The notes beneath the pieces were generated by a model. The model worked only from the letters and a program-made list of their open reading frames with translations. It was not told where the DNA came from and did not search any database. From positions 1 through 64,000 of the forward strand of contig JANOBD010000100.1 of the NCBI GenBank assembly GCA_031411495.1: a DNA stretch of 64,000 bases. Reading direction: 5' to 3'. A program made the position numbers and the translations under genes. This document shows positions 51,400 through 63,216 of this stretch, piece by piece (the first letter of the stretch is position 1; every line of letters starts with the position of its first letter). Source of the stretch: JANOBD01 sp031411495. GTDB lineage: Bacteria; Planctomycetota; Phycisphaerae; Tepidisphaerales; Tepidisphaeraceae.

Positions 51400-52167
51400 T
51401 CAATACCGCGGATTGCGGTCGCCTCTTTCATAGCGGCGGGAGGCATCCTCGCGGGCACGTTCATATCGGTCGCGCGCCCGGTCATGATCTTTGCCGACGC
51501 GGTCATCGTCGCCGCGACGACCATCATCGCGGCGCGTATCCCGGCGGTCGTCGTCGCGCCGATCGTCTCGGTCGTCGCGGCGCGGGCGATAGTCGGCGTC
51601 ACGGTAGTCACGATCGCGGCCGCGTTCGTAGTCGACGCGGACCTGCGATCCGCGATCGGCTTCGCACACCTGTTCCTGCCAGTAGCCTTCGCGAACGAGC
51701 ACGCGATGTTCGACCTGATCCCAGTGGCCTTCACGAACACAGACCTGCTGCGGGACTTCTTCCCAGCAACCTTCGCGGACGCAGACCTGCGTCTGGCGGC
51801 AATCCCAGTGACCTTGTTCGACGAGGACGCGCACTTCGCGCGTCACGCGCCGGCCGTAACGGTCGCGACTGGTTTCGCAGCGGAGCTCGAACCGGTCCGG
51901 CACCCAGACGCGCTCTTCGCGGGTTTCGAAAACGGGTTCCCGCCAGACTCTCTGACAACGTGTTTCGTACACCGGTTCGGTCCAGACGCGCTCGCAGCGC
52001 GTCTCGTACACCGGCTCGACCCACACCCGCTGCACCTGCGGCCGAGGGCTTCCGATCGAGATGTCGAAGTCGAGGTGGTCAAAAATGTCGGCTCTGGCCG
52101 CGGAACTGTTCAGGCCCACTACCGAGGCGACCACACCAGCGAATAACACGGATTTGCCATGAGTCAT
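51400..52167 (-). CDS. Secreted protein with tandem 'VWxEPVYETR' and 'VCVREGxW' repeats and Asp/Arg-rich tail
   Basis: The 255-residue protein has a signal peptide (GKSVLFAGVVASVVGLNSSA, cleaved before ARADIF). Three repeats of RVW.EP.Y/FETR.. follow (about residues 47-90), then two or three of QVCVREG.W..V (about 122-160), probably beta-strand surface repeats seen in planctomycete secreted proteins. The last ~90 residues are Asp/Arg-rich low complexity. No domain can be named; it may bind the cell wall or another polymer. AAAGGAG precedes ATG 52167. Confidence 0.75.
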   Translation of the reverse strand: MTHGKSVLFAGVVASVVGLNSSAARADIFDHLDFDISIGSPRPQVQRVWVEPVYETRCERVWTEPVYETRCQRVWREPVFETREERVWVPDRFELRCETSRDRYGRRVTREVRVLVEQGHWDCRQTQVCVREGCWEEVPQQVCVREGHWDQVEHRVLVREGYWQEQVCEADRGSQVRVDYERGRDRDYRDADYRPRRDDRDDRRDDDRRDTRRDDGRRGDDDRVGKDHDRARDRYERAREDASRRYERGDRNPRY

Positions 52168-52231
52168 CTGCCGCTCCTTTGAAGTGGCTGATGATGAGAC
52201 AGATGGCGGGACCGGAGGTTAGTGGGCAGGA

Positions 52232-52326
52232 AGGGATGAGGGAGGAGGGCTGAGGGATGAAACCGGAATAGGCCGATTATCGGCCGTTTTCCGATCTCAT
52301 CCCTCATCCCTCCGCCCTCATCCCTC
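52232..52326. repeat. Dispersed inverted repeat ('GGGATGAGGG' type) overlapping the end of the PTPS gene
   Basis: AGGGATGAGGGAGGAGGGCT (52232-52251) and the inverse ...CTCATCCCTCATCCCTCCGC... (52295-52326) flank a perfect GGCCGAT-T-ATCGGCC hairpin. The last codons and TGA stop of the PTPS gene come from this repeat. A related copy is inside thiE. Confidence 0.72.
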
Positions 52327-53121
52327 TGTCACTTCAGCCCACGTCTTGGGCGTTTCCCAGACCGTCACCCTGGCGAGTTTGGCGGGTGTTTGGCTCAAGG
52401 CCGGGGCGAGCCGCTGGAAGATCACCTGCGCGATGTTTTCGACGGTCGGGTTGAGCGACTGAAACTCCGGCACCTCGAAGTTTAGGTGCTTGTGGTCGAA
52501 CGCGCCGATCACCTGTTCCTCCACGATCCGCTCCAGCGCTTCGACCGGGATGAGTTGCCCGGTCTTCTCATTGGGAATGCCGGCGACGGTGACCTGGATC
52601 TCGTAATTGTGCCCGTGGCCGAAGGGGTTATTGCATTTGCCGAATAACTCGCGGTTGGCGATGTCCGACAGGCTCGGGTTGTGCAGGCGGTGGGCGGCGG
52701 AAAACTCGAACTTCTGGCTCAGGCGGATCATGTCGGTCTCCGATTTGTTCCAGGCAATTGATAGAAAAGGCGACAGCATCAGTTCGCCGGCGACGATCGT
52801 CGCGCCAGGAAGGCGGTCGACTTCGGTCATGAGCCGGAAGATGTGCCGTTGGTCCGCCAGCGACGTGCGCTCGCGAATCGCCGTTTGGAGGACGGGAATG
52901 GCGTTATTGCGGACGACTTCGTCGATGTCGCGGATGTTTCGCAGGTATCCGCTCTCGAGATCGGGCTCGCCTTCGAGCGTGATTCTCAGGGCAAGAAAAT
53001 GGCCGATTCCGGTCAACGCCGGCCGACCGGCAAAGCCGTTGCTGCCCTCGGGCGCGACGTTTCCGTCGGCGTCGATTCCGAAGCGAACTTCCCTCGTCAA
53101 ACGAACCATTGGTGCGATCAT
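52318..53121 (-). CDS. Tandem 6-pyruvoyl-tetrahydropterin synthase/QueD-like protein
   Basis: Two PTPS-type domains are in one chain (267 residues). The C-terminal one has the zinc histidines and catalytic cysteine in FSAAHRLHNPSLSDIANREL and FGKCNNPFGHGHNYEIQVTV, plus FDHKHLNFEVPEFQ. The N-terminal one retains VRLTREVRFGIDADGN and GHFLALRITLEGEPDLESGY but lacks these active-site residues. The protein could act in queuosine or pterin synthesis; single-domain QueD is normal and the tandem form is unusual. ATG 53121 or 53109 are both possible and neither has a strong ribosome binding site. Its end is encoded by repeat DNA. Confidence 0.85.
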   Translation of the reverse strand: MIAPMVRLTREVRFGIDADGNVAPEGSNGFAGRPALTGIGHFLALRITLEGEPDLESGYLRNIRDIDEVVRNNAIPVLQTAIRERTSLADQRHIFRLMTEVDRLPGATIVAGELMLSPFLSIAWNKSETDMIRLSQKFEFSAAHRLHNPSLSDIANRELFGKCNNPFGHGHNYEIQVTVAGIPNEKTGQLIPVEALERIVEEQVIGAFDHKHLNFEVPEFQSLNPTVENIAQVIFQRLAPALSQTPAKLARVTVWETPKTWAEVTEG

Positions 53122-53210
53122 AGCCCGATTCGGCCAAATTCCCGCGAATCGCCCCAACTCGGTTACGATCCGGAGGTTAGTTCAGGGCCCCGCGTAACCT
53201 ATCACCTGTT

Positions 53211-55856
53211 ATGTCCGATCCGTCCGGAACCCATCCCGAATCGAAGCCCAACCCGACGCGCCAGCTGGCGAACGTCGCCGAGGCGATCCGTTCGTTCGAG
53301 CACCCGGCCCGGATCGGCCCGTACACGATCGAAAGCGTGCTCGGCGAAGGCGGCATGGGAATCGTCTACCTCGCCCGCCAGACCGAGCCGATCGCCCGCA
53401 CCGTCGCGCTCAAGGTCATCAAAATCGGGCTCGACACCCAGGAAGTCATTCGCCGATTCGAAAGCGAACGCCAGACGTTGGCGCTGATGGATCACCCGAA
53501 CATCGCCCGCGTGCTCGATGCCGGCGTGACCGAGACCGGCAAGCCGTACTTCGTGATGGAGTACGTCGACGGGCCCTCGCTGACGACTTACGCCGATTCG
53601 AATCAGCTCACCGTCCGCCATCGGCTGGAGTTGTTCCTCCAGGCGTGCGCAGCCGTCCAGCACGCGCACCAGAAGGCGATCATCCACCGCGACATCAAGC
53701 CGTCGAACATTCTCGTCACCGAGCGCGACGGCCGGCCGACCGTCCGGGTGATCGACTTCGGCGTCGCGACGGCGATGCGCAGCGATGCGACTGCCAAGGA
53801 GAACTTCGTAGAAACCGGCCAGCTGCTGGGCACACCGGAATACATGGCGCCCGAGCAGGCGCAGACGCCGGTGGTGGATGTCGACACGCGGACCGACGTT
53901 TACTCGCTCGGCGTCGTACTCTACGAGTTGCTCATCGGCGCCCTTCCGTTCGACGCCAGGACGCTCCGCAGCGCCGGTTACGACGAAATCCAGCGGATCA
54001 TCCGCGAAGTCGATCCACCGCGCCCGAGCACCCGGCTCTCGAGCCTCGGCGTCGACGGACGAGAGATCGCGCGACTGCGCCAGACACAACTCGGTTCACT
54101 GGAACGAGAACTGCGCAGCGAGCTGGAATGGATCCCGATCAAGGCGATGCACAAGGATCGGGATCAGCGCTACGCGACCGCGACCGAACTTTCCGCCGAT
54201 ATCGAAAACTACCTCGCCGGTCGCCCGCTTCGTGCCGGACCGCTCTCGCGGACGTATCGAGCCCGCAAGTTCATCGCCCGCAATCGCGCCGGCGTCTCGG
54301 TCGCCGCGGCGATGCTCGCGCTGTTGCTTCTGGGCATCGCGGCGACGTCGTGGCAGGCCGTCCGTGCCACGCGAGCCGAGGCGAGAAGCCGCGACGAGGC
54401 CGAACGTGCGACCGCGGCCGAGGTGCGCAGCCACGCCGAACAGCAGGCCACCAGCAAGGTCAACGACTTCCTGGTCGACATGTTCCAGTCTGTCGATCCG
54501 ACCCTCGCGAAAGGGCAGCCGATTCTCGTGGCAGATGTTCTCGACAAGGCGGCACAACAAGCGGATGAACAACTCAAGGATCAACCCGAGGTCGAAGCCG
54601 CCGTCCGCGGCGCGCTCGCCCGCGCCTACTACGGACTCGCGCTCTATGACAAGGCCGATCCACAGGCGATTCGCGCGCTCGATCTCTACCGCAAGCTGCA
54701 CGGCGAAGACGACCCCAAGGCGCTGGAATCGCTCGAATTGCTCGGCATCCTCCGCCACCGCCAGGGCAAGTTCCAGGAATCTCTCTCGATCGCCGAGGAC
54801 GCCTATGCAAGACGTGTTCGCGTGGAAGGCAAGGAGTCCGTCGCCGCCTACAACGCGCTCAACAACATCGCCGTCATGCAGCAACTGCTCGGCCAATGGA
54901 AAGAAGCCGAGGTGGCTTTCCGCAGCGTTCGCGACGGATACGTAAAGCGGCTGGGCGAAGCCGATCCTAAAACGCTCGATGCCGAGCGCAAGCTTGCGCA
55001 GATGCTCGTCAACCTGCGCCGCTACGACGAGGCTGAACAGATGATGCGCGACGTGAGCGCGACCCTCCGTCGCGTGAAAGGCGAGAACGATCCGGTCACC
55101 GTCAACAGCTATACCGACCTGGCGTACCTCTTTCATAATGCAAAGAAGTTCGAGGAAGGCGAGCAGTTCGCCCGCGAAGGGTACGAGAAATCCAAAGTGG
55201 TGTATGGCGAGATGCATTCGCACACCGTCGCCGCCAAGTACGCGCTCGCGATCGCGCTATCTGACCTGCGCCGCAGCGACGAAGCGATCCCCCTCTATCT
55301 CGACGCGATCGAGCGGAGCAAGAAGATCTCCGGCCCAACCAACCCCGCGACGCTTTCGATCATGAACGGCGCATCGATCGAGTTATCGCGCGCGGGAAAA
55401 ACCGACCAGGCCGTCGCGCTGCAGCGCGAATCGCTCGCCGGGCTGACGGCGACGCTGGGCGCGGACCATCCGCAGCGGCTCAGCGCCCTGTTCAACCTCT
55501 GCCGCACGCTGCAACAGCTCGGCAAGTGGGATGAGGCGCTGCCGCTCGCCACCGAGATCAGCGAACGGCTCGGACCGGGGAGCAAGGTGCAGTTCGACCC
55601 GGTCCGGCGAAGCCGCTATCGCGCGCTGCTGGGCATCAGCCTGTCGAAGCTCGGCCGACACGCCGACGCCGAGCCGGTATTGATCGACGCGCAAACCGCG
55701 CTCGCGCAGGCGGGCGGAAACGAGGACATTCGCGCTGAGCTGCTCAACGCGCTCATCGCCACCGAGACGGCGCTGAACAAGCCGGACGAGGCGTCCAGAT
55801 GGACCGCGGAACGGCAGAGACTTGCTGCCTCAACCCAGCCTACGACCCAGCCGTAA
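53211..55856 (+). CDS. Transmembrane serine/threonine protein kinase with extracytoplasmic TPRs
   Basis: The 881-residue protein is a PknB-type kinase: P-loop GEGGMGIVY (residues 45-53), lysine in ALKVIKIG (about 68), catalytic HRDIKPSNILV (about 160), DFGVA (about 181) and EYMAPEQA. A membrane helix follows at about 360-378 (VSVAAAMLALLLLGIAATSW). The long C-terminal part contains TPR-type helical repeats (KFQESLSIAEDAYARR, YDEAEQMMRDVSATLRRV, SDEAIPLYLDAIERSKKI) of the kinase-TPR type common in Planctomycetes. It phosphorylates unknown targets and may sense ligands outside. ATG 53211 is in good agreement with the kinase domain position; the next gene is gyrB, 239 bases away. Confidence 0.93.
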   Translation: MSDPSGTHPESKPNPTRQLANVAEAIRSFEHPARIGPYTIESVLGEGGMGIVYLARQTEPIARTVALKVIKIGLDTQEVIRRFESERQTLALMDHPNIARVLDAGVTETGKPYFVMEYVDGPSLTTYADSNQLTVRHRLELFLQACAAVQHAHQKAIIHRDIKPSNILVTERDGRPTVRVIDFGVATAMRSDATAKENFVETGQLLGTPEYMAPEQAQTPVVDVDTRTDVYSLGVVLYELLIGALPFDARTLRSAGYDEIQRIIREVDPPRPSTRLSSLGVDGREIARLRQTQLGSLERELRSELEWIPIKAMHKDRDQRYATATELSADIENYLAGRPLRAGPLSRTYRARKFIARNRAGVSVAAAMLALLLLGIAATSWQAVRATRAEARSRDEAERATAAEVRSHAEQQATSKVNDFLVDMFQSVDPTLAKGQPILVADVLDKAAQQADEQLKDQPEVEAAVRGALARAYYGLALYDKADPQAIRALDLYRKLHGEDDPKALESLELLGILRHRQGKFQESLSIAEDAYARRVRVEGKESVAAYNALNNIAVMQQLLGQWKEAEVAFRSVRDGYVKRLGEADPKTLDAERKLAQMLVNLRRYDEAEQMMRDVSATLRRVKGENDPVTVNSYTDLAYLFHNAKKFEEGEQFAREGYEKSKVVYGEMHSHTVAAKYALAIALSDLRRSDEAIPLYLDAIERSKKISGPTNPATLSIMNGASIELSRAGKTDQAVALQRESLAGLTATLGADHPQRLSALFNLCRTLQQLGKWDEALPLATEISERLGPGSKVQFDPVRRSRYRALLGISLSKLGRHADAEPVLIDAQTALAQAGGNEDIRAELLNALIATETALNKPDEASRWTAERQRLAASTQPTTQP

Positions 55857-56095
55857 CTCGCTCGTAGACGGAACATTTCCCCCGTCATGGGCGCGCCAGG
55901 CTTCAGCCGGATTCGCGACATTCCCCAGGGAACCGAAAATCGCGAAATTCCTTCGAGAAAACATGCTCTCGCCAAGCGACTTTTCACCCTTGGACGATGG
56001 CGAAACGGACCGATTTCTGCAATACTTCCAAGGCTCGATCGGAGCCGAAAAATCTGTCGTTTTTCAACCCGGCACCATCGACCCAAGGAGCCTGA

Positions 56096-58609
<2,514 letters not shown>

Positions 58610-58620
58610 GGTCAATGGCT

Positions 58621-58668
58621 GTGGCATGGGCTACCAACCCAAGAACACGGCCTGGTAGGCCGTGCCAC
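58621..58668. repeat. Dispersed hairpin ('GTGGCATGGGC' family), copy 3
   Basis: GTGGCATGGGCTACCAACCC (58621-58640) and GGCCTGGTAGGCCGTGCCAC (58649-58668) are imperfect inverses just after gyrB. It may serve as a terminator for gyrB. Confidence 0.65.
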
Positions 58669-58814
58669 GAAGTGTATGCGGCCGCTCATGAGGCGGTTTG
58701 GCGGTAGCCGCACAGCGACTCTCGTGCATGAACGAAGATTTGGGAACTGCGAGATTCCGCGATTCTGAGATGAACTGGGCGGCGCACGGTTGAATCCGCC
58801 GAGGAGCTTACGGA

Positions 58815-58991
58815 TTATTTGATCTGATCCGAGACACGGGCGGCCTCGACTGCGTTTTCGCGGACCGATGCGTTGCCTGCAATCGCGTCAAGAAATGCCG
58901 CAGGCGCGAGGTTGGCAACCCTTGTACGTCCCATCCTTTGCGCAATGTAGCGTCTCTGAAAGCGCTGCGCAAAAGTACGATTTCGAGTCAT
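58815..58991 (-). CDS. Possible 58-residue small protein
   Basis: This short frame starts ATG 58991 and ends TAA 58815, encoding a product beginning MTRNRTFAQRFQRRYIAQRM and ending EAARVSDQIK. It is basic at the N-terminus and Ala-rich and possibly helical in the second half. It has no clear ribosome binding site and no recognised motif. It is the only frame of note in the 640-base gap between gyrB and dus, so I list it with low confidence. Confidence 0.3.
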   Translation of the reverse strand: MTRNRTFAQRFQRRYIAQRMGRTRVANLAPAAFLDAIAGNASVRENAVEAARVSDQIK

Positions 58992-59296
58992 CCGGGCGCT
59001 AGTTGGACGCGCTCATTGGAATGTGAATAGCACGCAGCCACCGGGAATCCCCTGCCGGCTCTCGGGAGGTTACCCGGAATTACCCACTTTGGGGCGTTGG
59101 CCGAACGAAATGTGGCGGATGAGCGATGCGCAACGCTAGAAATAATAGAGAGTTACGCCAACAACGATGCGGCGCGTCGCGAAAGTGCTGGGTAACGCCC
59201 GTTGCGCGTGGGCTGATGCGTCGGGGAGTGGGATAAACGAACTCCCTTAGTCGTAGTGATTTGGCCCGGTTGGCAGCCGGCGGGAAACCGAGTCCA
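58992..59296. other. Intergenic region before the dus gene
   Basis: I see no gene or clear structured element in these 305 bases apart from frames without similarity. Promoter and leader of the downstream dus gene are presumably here. Confidence 0.4.
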
Positions 59297-60391
59297 ATGC
59301 CGCCGATGCGCCCGCTTCGGATCGGAAACCTCCAACTCGCCACGCCGCTGCTGCTCGCGCCGATTGCCGGGTACTGCGACGTGAGCTTCCGGCTCATCGC
59401 CCGCGCGTGCGGCGGGGTGGGGCTGGCGGTGACGGACCTGCTCTGCCCGGAAGGCGTCCTGCGCGAGAACTGGAGATCGATGCAGCTCGCAGCGACGTGC
59501 GAGGAAGACTCGCCCGTCTCGATGCAGCTCTATGGCGGCGATGTTGAAAAACTCTGCGAGGCCGCCCGTTGGTGTGAAGACCGCGGCGCGCACGTCATCG
59601 ACATCAACATGGGCTGCCCGGTCGACAAGATCACCAAGCGTGACGGCGGCTCGAAGCTGCTCTGTGACCCGGACAACACCGTGCGGATGGTCGAGAAGAT
59701 TGTCGGCGTCATCAAGCACACGCCGCTCACGGCGAAGATGCGCCTCGGCTGGGATGACACGTGCATCGTCGCGCCGATGCTCACGCGTCGGCTTGAAGAA
59801 GCCGGCATCCAGATGATCACGATCCACGGCCGCACGACCGAGATGAAGTTCACCGGCGAGGCGCGGCTCGACGGCATCGCCGAGGTCGTCGCTGCCGCGA
59901 AGCACATCCCCGTGATCGGCAATGGCGACATCCGTTCTCCGCAGGATGCGAAACGGATGATGGACTACACGAAATGCGCCGGCGTGATGATCGGCCGGGC
60001 GGCGCTCTCGATGCCCTGGATCTTCCGCGACACGTGGAGCTATCTCTCGACCGGGGAGGTTCCGCCGGAGCCGAGCATTGAAGAGAAGGTCGCGATGATC
60101 CGCACGCACTTCTACAACCTGGTGAAATACCGATCGGAGCGGGCGGCGGTGGTCGAGTTCCGCAAGCGGATCAGCTGGTATGCCAAGACGATGAACCCGT
60201 GTCGGATCTTCCGCGAGGAGATGCGGCTGATCAACGGCGGCGCGGATGTCGATCGCGCCCTCTCGCGCTTCCTCGACTGGCGGATGAACTTCGAAGACGA
60301 GATCCGCACCGGAAAGCGCTGGCGCAATGACGATCCGTACGCGCCGGCGAAGCGCGGAACGAATGCCGCCAGCGTTGAAGTAACAGTGTAA
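59297..60391 (+). CDS. dus: tRNA-dihydrouridine synthase (Dus family)
   Basis: The 364-residue flavoenzyme reduces uridines in tRNA. FMN barrel motifs are LATPLLLAPIAGYCDVSFRL (N-terminus), VSMQLYGGDVEKLCEAARWC, the catalytic cysteine in VIDINMGCPVDKITKRDGG (about residue 104), MITIHGRTTEMKFTGEARLD, VIGNGDIRSPQDAKRMM and GVMIGRAALSMPWIF; a helical C-terminal tRNA-binding domain follows (FYNLVKYRSERAAVVEFRKR). DusB-like, but the subtype is not certain. ATG 59297 or 59306 are both possible starts; no strong ribosome binding site decides. The gene stands alone. Confidence 0.93.
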   Translation: MPPMRPLRIGNLQLATPLLLAPIAGYCDVSFRLIARACGGVGLAVTDLLCPEGVLRENWRSMQLAATCEEDSPVSMQLYGGDVEKLCEAARWCEDRGAHVIDINMGCPVDKITKRDGGSKLLCDPDNTVRMVEKIVGVIKHTPLTAKMRLGWDDTCIVAPMLTRRLEEAGIQMITIHGRTTEMKFTGEARLDGIAEVVAAAKHIPVIGNGDIRSPQDAKRMMDYTKCAGVMIGRAALSMPWIFRDTWSYLSTGEVPPEPSIEEKVAMIRTHFYNLVKYRSERAAVVEFRKRISWYAKTMNPCRIFREEMRLINGGADVDRALSRFLDWRMNFEDEIRTGKRWRNDDPYAPAKRGTNAASVEVTV

Positions 60392-60429
60392 TGCAGTGGT
60401 GACGAGCCTGCGCGGCGAAGTGACGTTCG

Positions 60430-60918
60430 TCAGCTAGGCGACTCGCCCTGCAGAATCTCGATCATTGCCGCGACCGTTGTTGCCTGGTTTAGCTTTGTTC
60501 GTTTCGCTTCCGCTTCGTCCGGGTCTCCGCCCAGCCATTTGCAGCCGCTCACCAGCGTCCGCGCGGTATCTAATCCGTTCGTCAGGTGAGGCTGGAGCTT
60601 GAACTCGATCGGCACGCTGCCGCTGGGGTTGAGCATCAGACCGATGCCGGACTTGGTCGTCTTCAGGTTCAGCATGTCGTAGATCTTCAGGTCGGAATCG
60701 AGCAGGACCGGCTGCGGGCGCTCGCCGGTGAGGTAGTTGATGTGCATCGACTTCAGGTCATCTTCCTCGGATCGGATCATCACGGATTGGCCGGGCCAGA
60801 CGAGCAGGACGGGGAAGCGCAACACGGGCGCTGGCGGCTCGGCAACTGGAGTACGGTCGCAACCGACCAGCCAACAGGCCAAACTGCCCAGAAGGCCCAG
60901 AAATGAGCGTGAGATCAT
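60430..60918 (-). CDS. Putative lipoprotein, unknown
   Basis: The 162-residue protein begins MISRSFLGLLGSLACWLVGC with an export region ending in a lipobox-like LVGC, so lipidation is likely. The body (FPVLLVWPGQSVMIRSEEDD, SGIGLMLNPSGSVPIEFKLQ) has no domain I can identify. ATG 60918 lacks a strong ribosome binding site; a longer frame starting at 60960 has a polar leader not expected for a signal peptide. Confidence 0.65.
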   Translation of the reverse strand: MISRSFLGLLGSLACWLVGCDRTPVAEPPAPVLRFPVLLVWPGQSVMIRSEEDDLKSMHINYLTGERPQPVLLDSDLKIYDMLNLKTTKSGIGLMLNPSGSVPIEFKLQPHLTNGLDTARTLVSGCKWLGGDPDEAEAKRTKLNQATTVAAMIEILQGESPS

Positions 60919-61237
60919 GGTCGTTCCATTGCTGAGGGCGTGTTGTCTCTGCTGAGACAACGTTGAAATCGGCTTTGAGCCTCACAATCGAACCATCCAA
61001 CCGGAAGAATCATGAAACGCCGTTCATGGCGGGCGCAATTGGCTTTGCCGCGCCGGCGGGCGGTGCTTATGATGGCAATGCTTTACGCCCGGCGTGCCTT
61101 GTGGTGCGGCCGGGCCGGGGCTGGGTCGATAGCGGATTGGCCTTAGCCCGTCAGACGAGTTGACAGGTACCATTTCTCTGATCGCGACAAGCAAAGCCGA
61201 TCTGACCGATCGCTGACGCTTGTTCTTTCAGGTTTTT
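60919..61237. other. Intergenic region, one unsupported short frame
   Basis: The divergent gap contains a 44-codon frame from ATG 61012 rich in Arg/Leu/Ala (MKRRSWRAQLALPRR...), with no ribosome binding site and no similarity, which I do not call. No RNA gene recognised. Confidence 0.35.
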
Positions 61238-61543
61238 ATGGCAGACGTTCTCACAGGATCCATCTTCCTTCTGCTGCTGAGCCTGGCCGTGTTGTTGGGC
61301 TATTGGATCGGCAGCCGAAGCTACGCCTGCGCAACGGTGTTCACCTTGCCGCCCCTGCGGCCGATTGACATCGCTGCTCCGCAGGCCGCCCTTCCGGCGA
61401 ATCGGCTCGGTCAATCGTTCGGGCGTTGGCTCGCACGCGTGATCCGGGCAACCTGCGCACCTTCATCAGACGATGCGAGTGCCCTCTGCGATGCGCCATC
61501 GGATCCCGACGTCAATCGAACCTCTCTGGCGCACTGGCGCTAA
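61238..61543 (+). CDS. Possible small membrane-anchored protein
   Basis: The frame from ATG 61238 encodes 101 residues with one strong hydrophobic segment (about residues 6-25, GSIFLLLLSLAVLLGYWIGS) and a polar, Asp/Ala/Pro-rich remainder with several cysteines. It lies upstream of rny in the same orientation. No family recognised; the start context is weak. Confidence 0.4.
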   Translation: MADVLTGSIFLLLLSLAVLLGYWIGSRSYACATVFTLPPLRPIDIAAPQAALPANRLGQSFGRWLARVIRATCAPSSDDASALCDAPSDPDVNRTSLAHWR

Positions 61544-61642
61544 GGGCGATTTCGAGCCTGCCTGATTCGTCTCTTTCATCGACCTCCGCTCTGGGTCGCT
61601 CGGCCGCTGCGCAATCGGCTGCCGGGTGAGAAGGGACGCAAC

Positions 61643-63208
61643 GTGGACCATCTTCTCTGGATCATCATCGGCGCACTCGTCGGGCTGCTCGTCGGCGCCG
61701 CCGCGATCTTCCTTTACTTCAAGAACTCTGCGGCCAGCCTGCTCTCGCTGGCCAAGCGTGACGCCGAGCAACTCAAGCAGAACGCGATGCGCGACGCCGA
61801 AACCCGCGCCCGCGAAATCGAACTCAAAGCCAGGCAGGAAAGCCTCGCCGCCCGTGAATCGTTCGAACGCGAAAATGACGCCCAGCGCAAAAAGCTGGCG
61901 GAACTGGAATCGCGGCTGGGCAAGCGCGAAGACATGCTCCTCAAGAAGTCAGACACCTTCAACGTGAAGGAGCGGCAGCTCGAAGAACTCGAAGCCCGCC
62001 TTCTGAAGCGCGATAAGATCGTGACGGAGAAGGAATCGGAAATCGGCGCTGCCCTCGAAGAACAGAAGCAGCGTCTGCTGCAGATCACCGGTCTGAGCGT
62101 CGATCAGGCCCGCACAATGCTGCTCAAAATCATCGAGGACGATTCGAAGATCGAAGCCGGCGAAATCATCAAACGTTACGAAGAGCAGGCCGCCGAGGAA
62201 GGCAAGGAAAAGGCACGCCTGATCATCCTGCAGGCGATCCAACGTTACGCCGCCGAGCAGACCAGCGATCACACCGTCAGCACGGTGGTGATCCCGGACG
62301 ACGCGATGAAGGGCCGCGTGATCGGCCGCGAAGGTCGCAATATTCGCGCCTTCGAGAAGACGACAGGCGTTGATGTCATCATCGACGACACGCCGGGCGT
62401 CGTCGTCGTGTCATGCTTCGATCCGGTCCGCCGCGAGATCGCGAGAATCAGTCTCGAACGACTCGTGCAGGACGGCCGCATCCATCCGGCCCGCATCGAG
62501 GAACTCGTCACCCAGACGACCAAGGAGATGGAAGAAAACCTGATCAAGCTCGGCAAGGAAGCCAGCGAACGGGCACAGGTGATCAACATCAACAAGGCGA
62601 TCCTGCCCATGCTCGGCCGGCTCGCGTACCGCACCAGCTACGGCCAGAACGTGCTGAAACACTCGATCGAAGTGGCGTACCTGGCGCAGGTAATGGCGGA
62701 CGAACTCGGACTCGACGGAAACCTCGCCCGCCGCGCCGGCCTGCTGCACGACATCGGCAAGGCGATGGACCACGAAGTCGAAGGCGGCCACCCGCAGATC
62801 GGGATGGAGTTCCTGAAGAAATTCAGCGAGGTGGAGGCCGTGCTGAATGCCGCCGCCGGCCACCACGGCGACGTCCCGCCAAGCACGCCGTACACGCCGC
62901 TGATCATGGCGGCCGACGCGATCAGCGCATCGCGTCCCGGCGCGCGTCGCGAAAGCCTGGAGAAATACATCAAGCGCCTCAAGGAGCTCGAAGAACTCGC
63001 CACCAACTTCGAAGGCGTCCGCCAGGCCTACGCGATCCAGGCCGGCCGCGAGGTGCGCGTGATCGTCGACGCGCATCGTCTGGACGACCGCGCGAGTGTG
63101 AAGCTCGCGCGCGACATCTCCAAGAAGATCGAGAGCGATCTCACCTATCCGGGCGAGATCAAGGTAACCGTGTTGCGAGAAGTGAGGAGCGTGGAGTACG
63201 CGCGGTAA
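61643..63208 (+). CDS. rny: Ribonuclease Y
   Basis: The 521-residue endoribonuclease is membrane-anchored: membrane helix (about residues 5-27, LWIIIGALVGLLVGAAAIFL), a Lys/Glu/Ala-rich coiled coil (about 30-170), a KH domain (about 215-275, GRVIGREGRNIRAFEKTTGV) and an HD domain with RRAGLLHDIGKAMDHEVEGG (about 360-380). It starts mRNA decay. Length matches the family. GTG 61643 is preceded by AAGGGA at good spacing, and the downstream ATGs would cut the membrane anchor. Confidence 0.97.
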   Translation: MDHLLWIIIGALVGLLVGAAAIFLYFKNSAASLLSLAKRDAEQLKQNAMRDAETRAREIELKARQESLAARESFERENDAQRKKLAELESRLGKREDMLLKKSDTFNVKERQLEELEARLLKRDKIVTEKESEIGAALEEQKQRLLQITGLSVDQARTMLLKIIEDDSKIEAGEIIKRYEEQAAEEGKEKARLIILQAIQRYAAEQTSDHTVSTVVIPDDAMKGRVIGREGRNIRAFEKTTGVDVIIDDTPGVVVVSCFDPVRREIARISLERLVQDGRIHPARIEELVTQTTKEMEENLIKLGKEASERAQVININKAILPMLGRLAYRTSYGQNVLKHSIEVAYLAQVMADELGLDGNLARRAGLLHDIGKAMDHEVEGGHPQIGMEFLKKFSEVEAVLNAAAGHHGDVPPSTPYTPLIMAADAISASRPGARRESLEKYIKRLKELEELATNFEGVRQAYAIQAGREVRVIVDAHRLDDRASVKLARDISKKIESDLTYPGEIKVTVLREVRSVEYAR

Positions 63209-63216
63209 ATACGACG

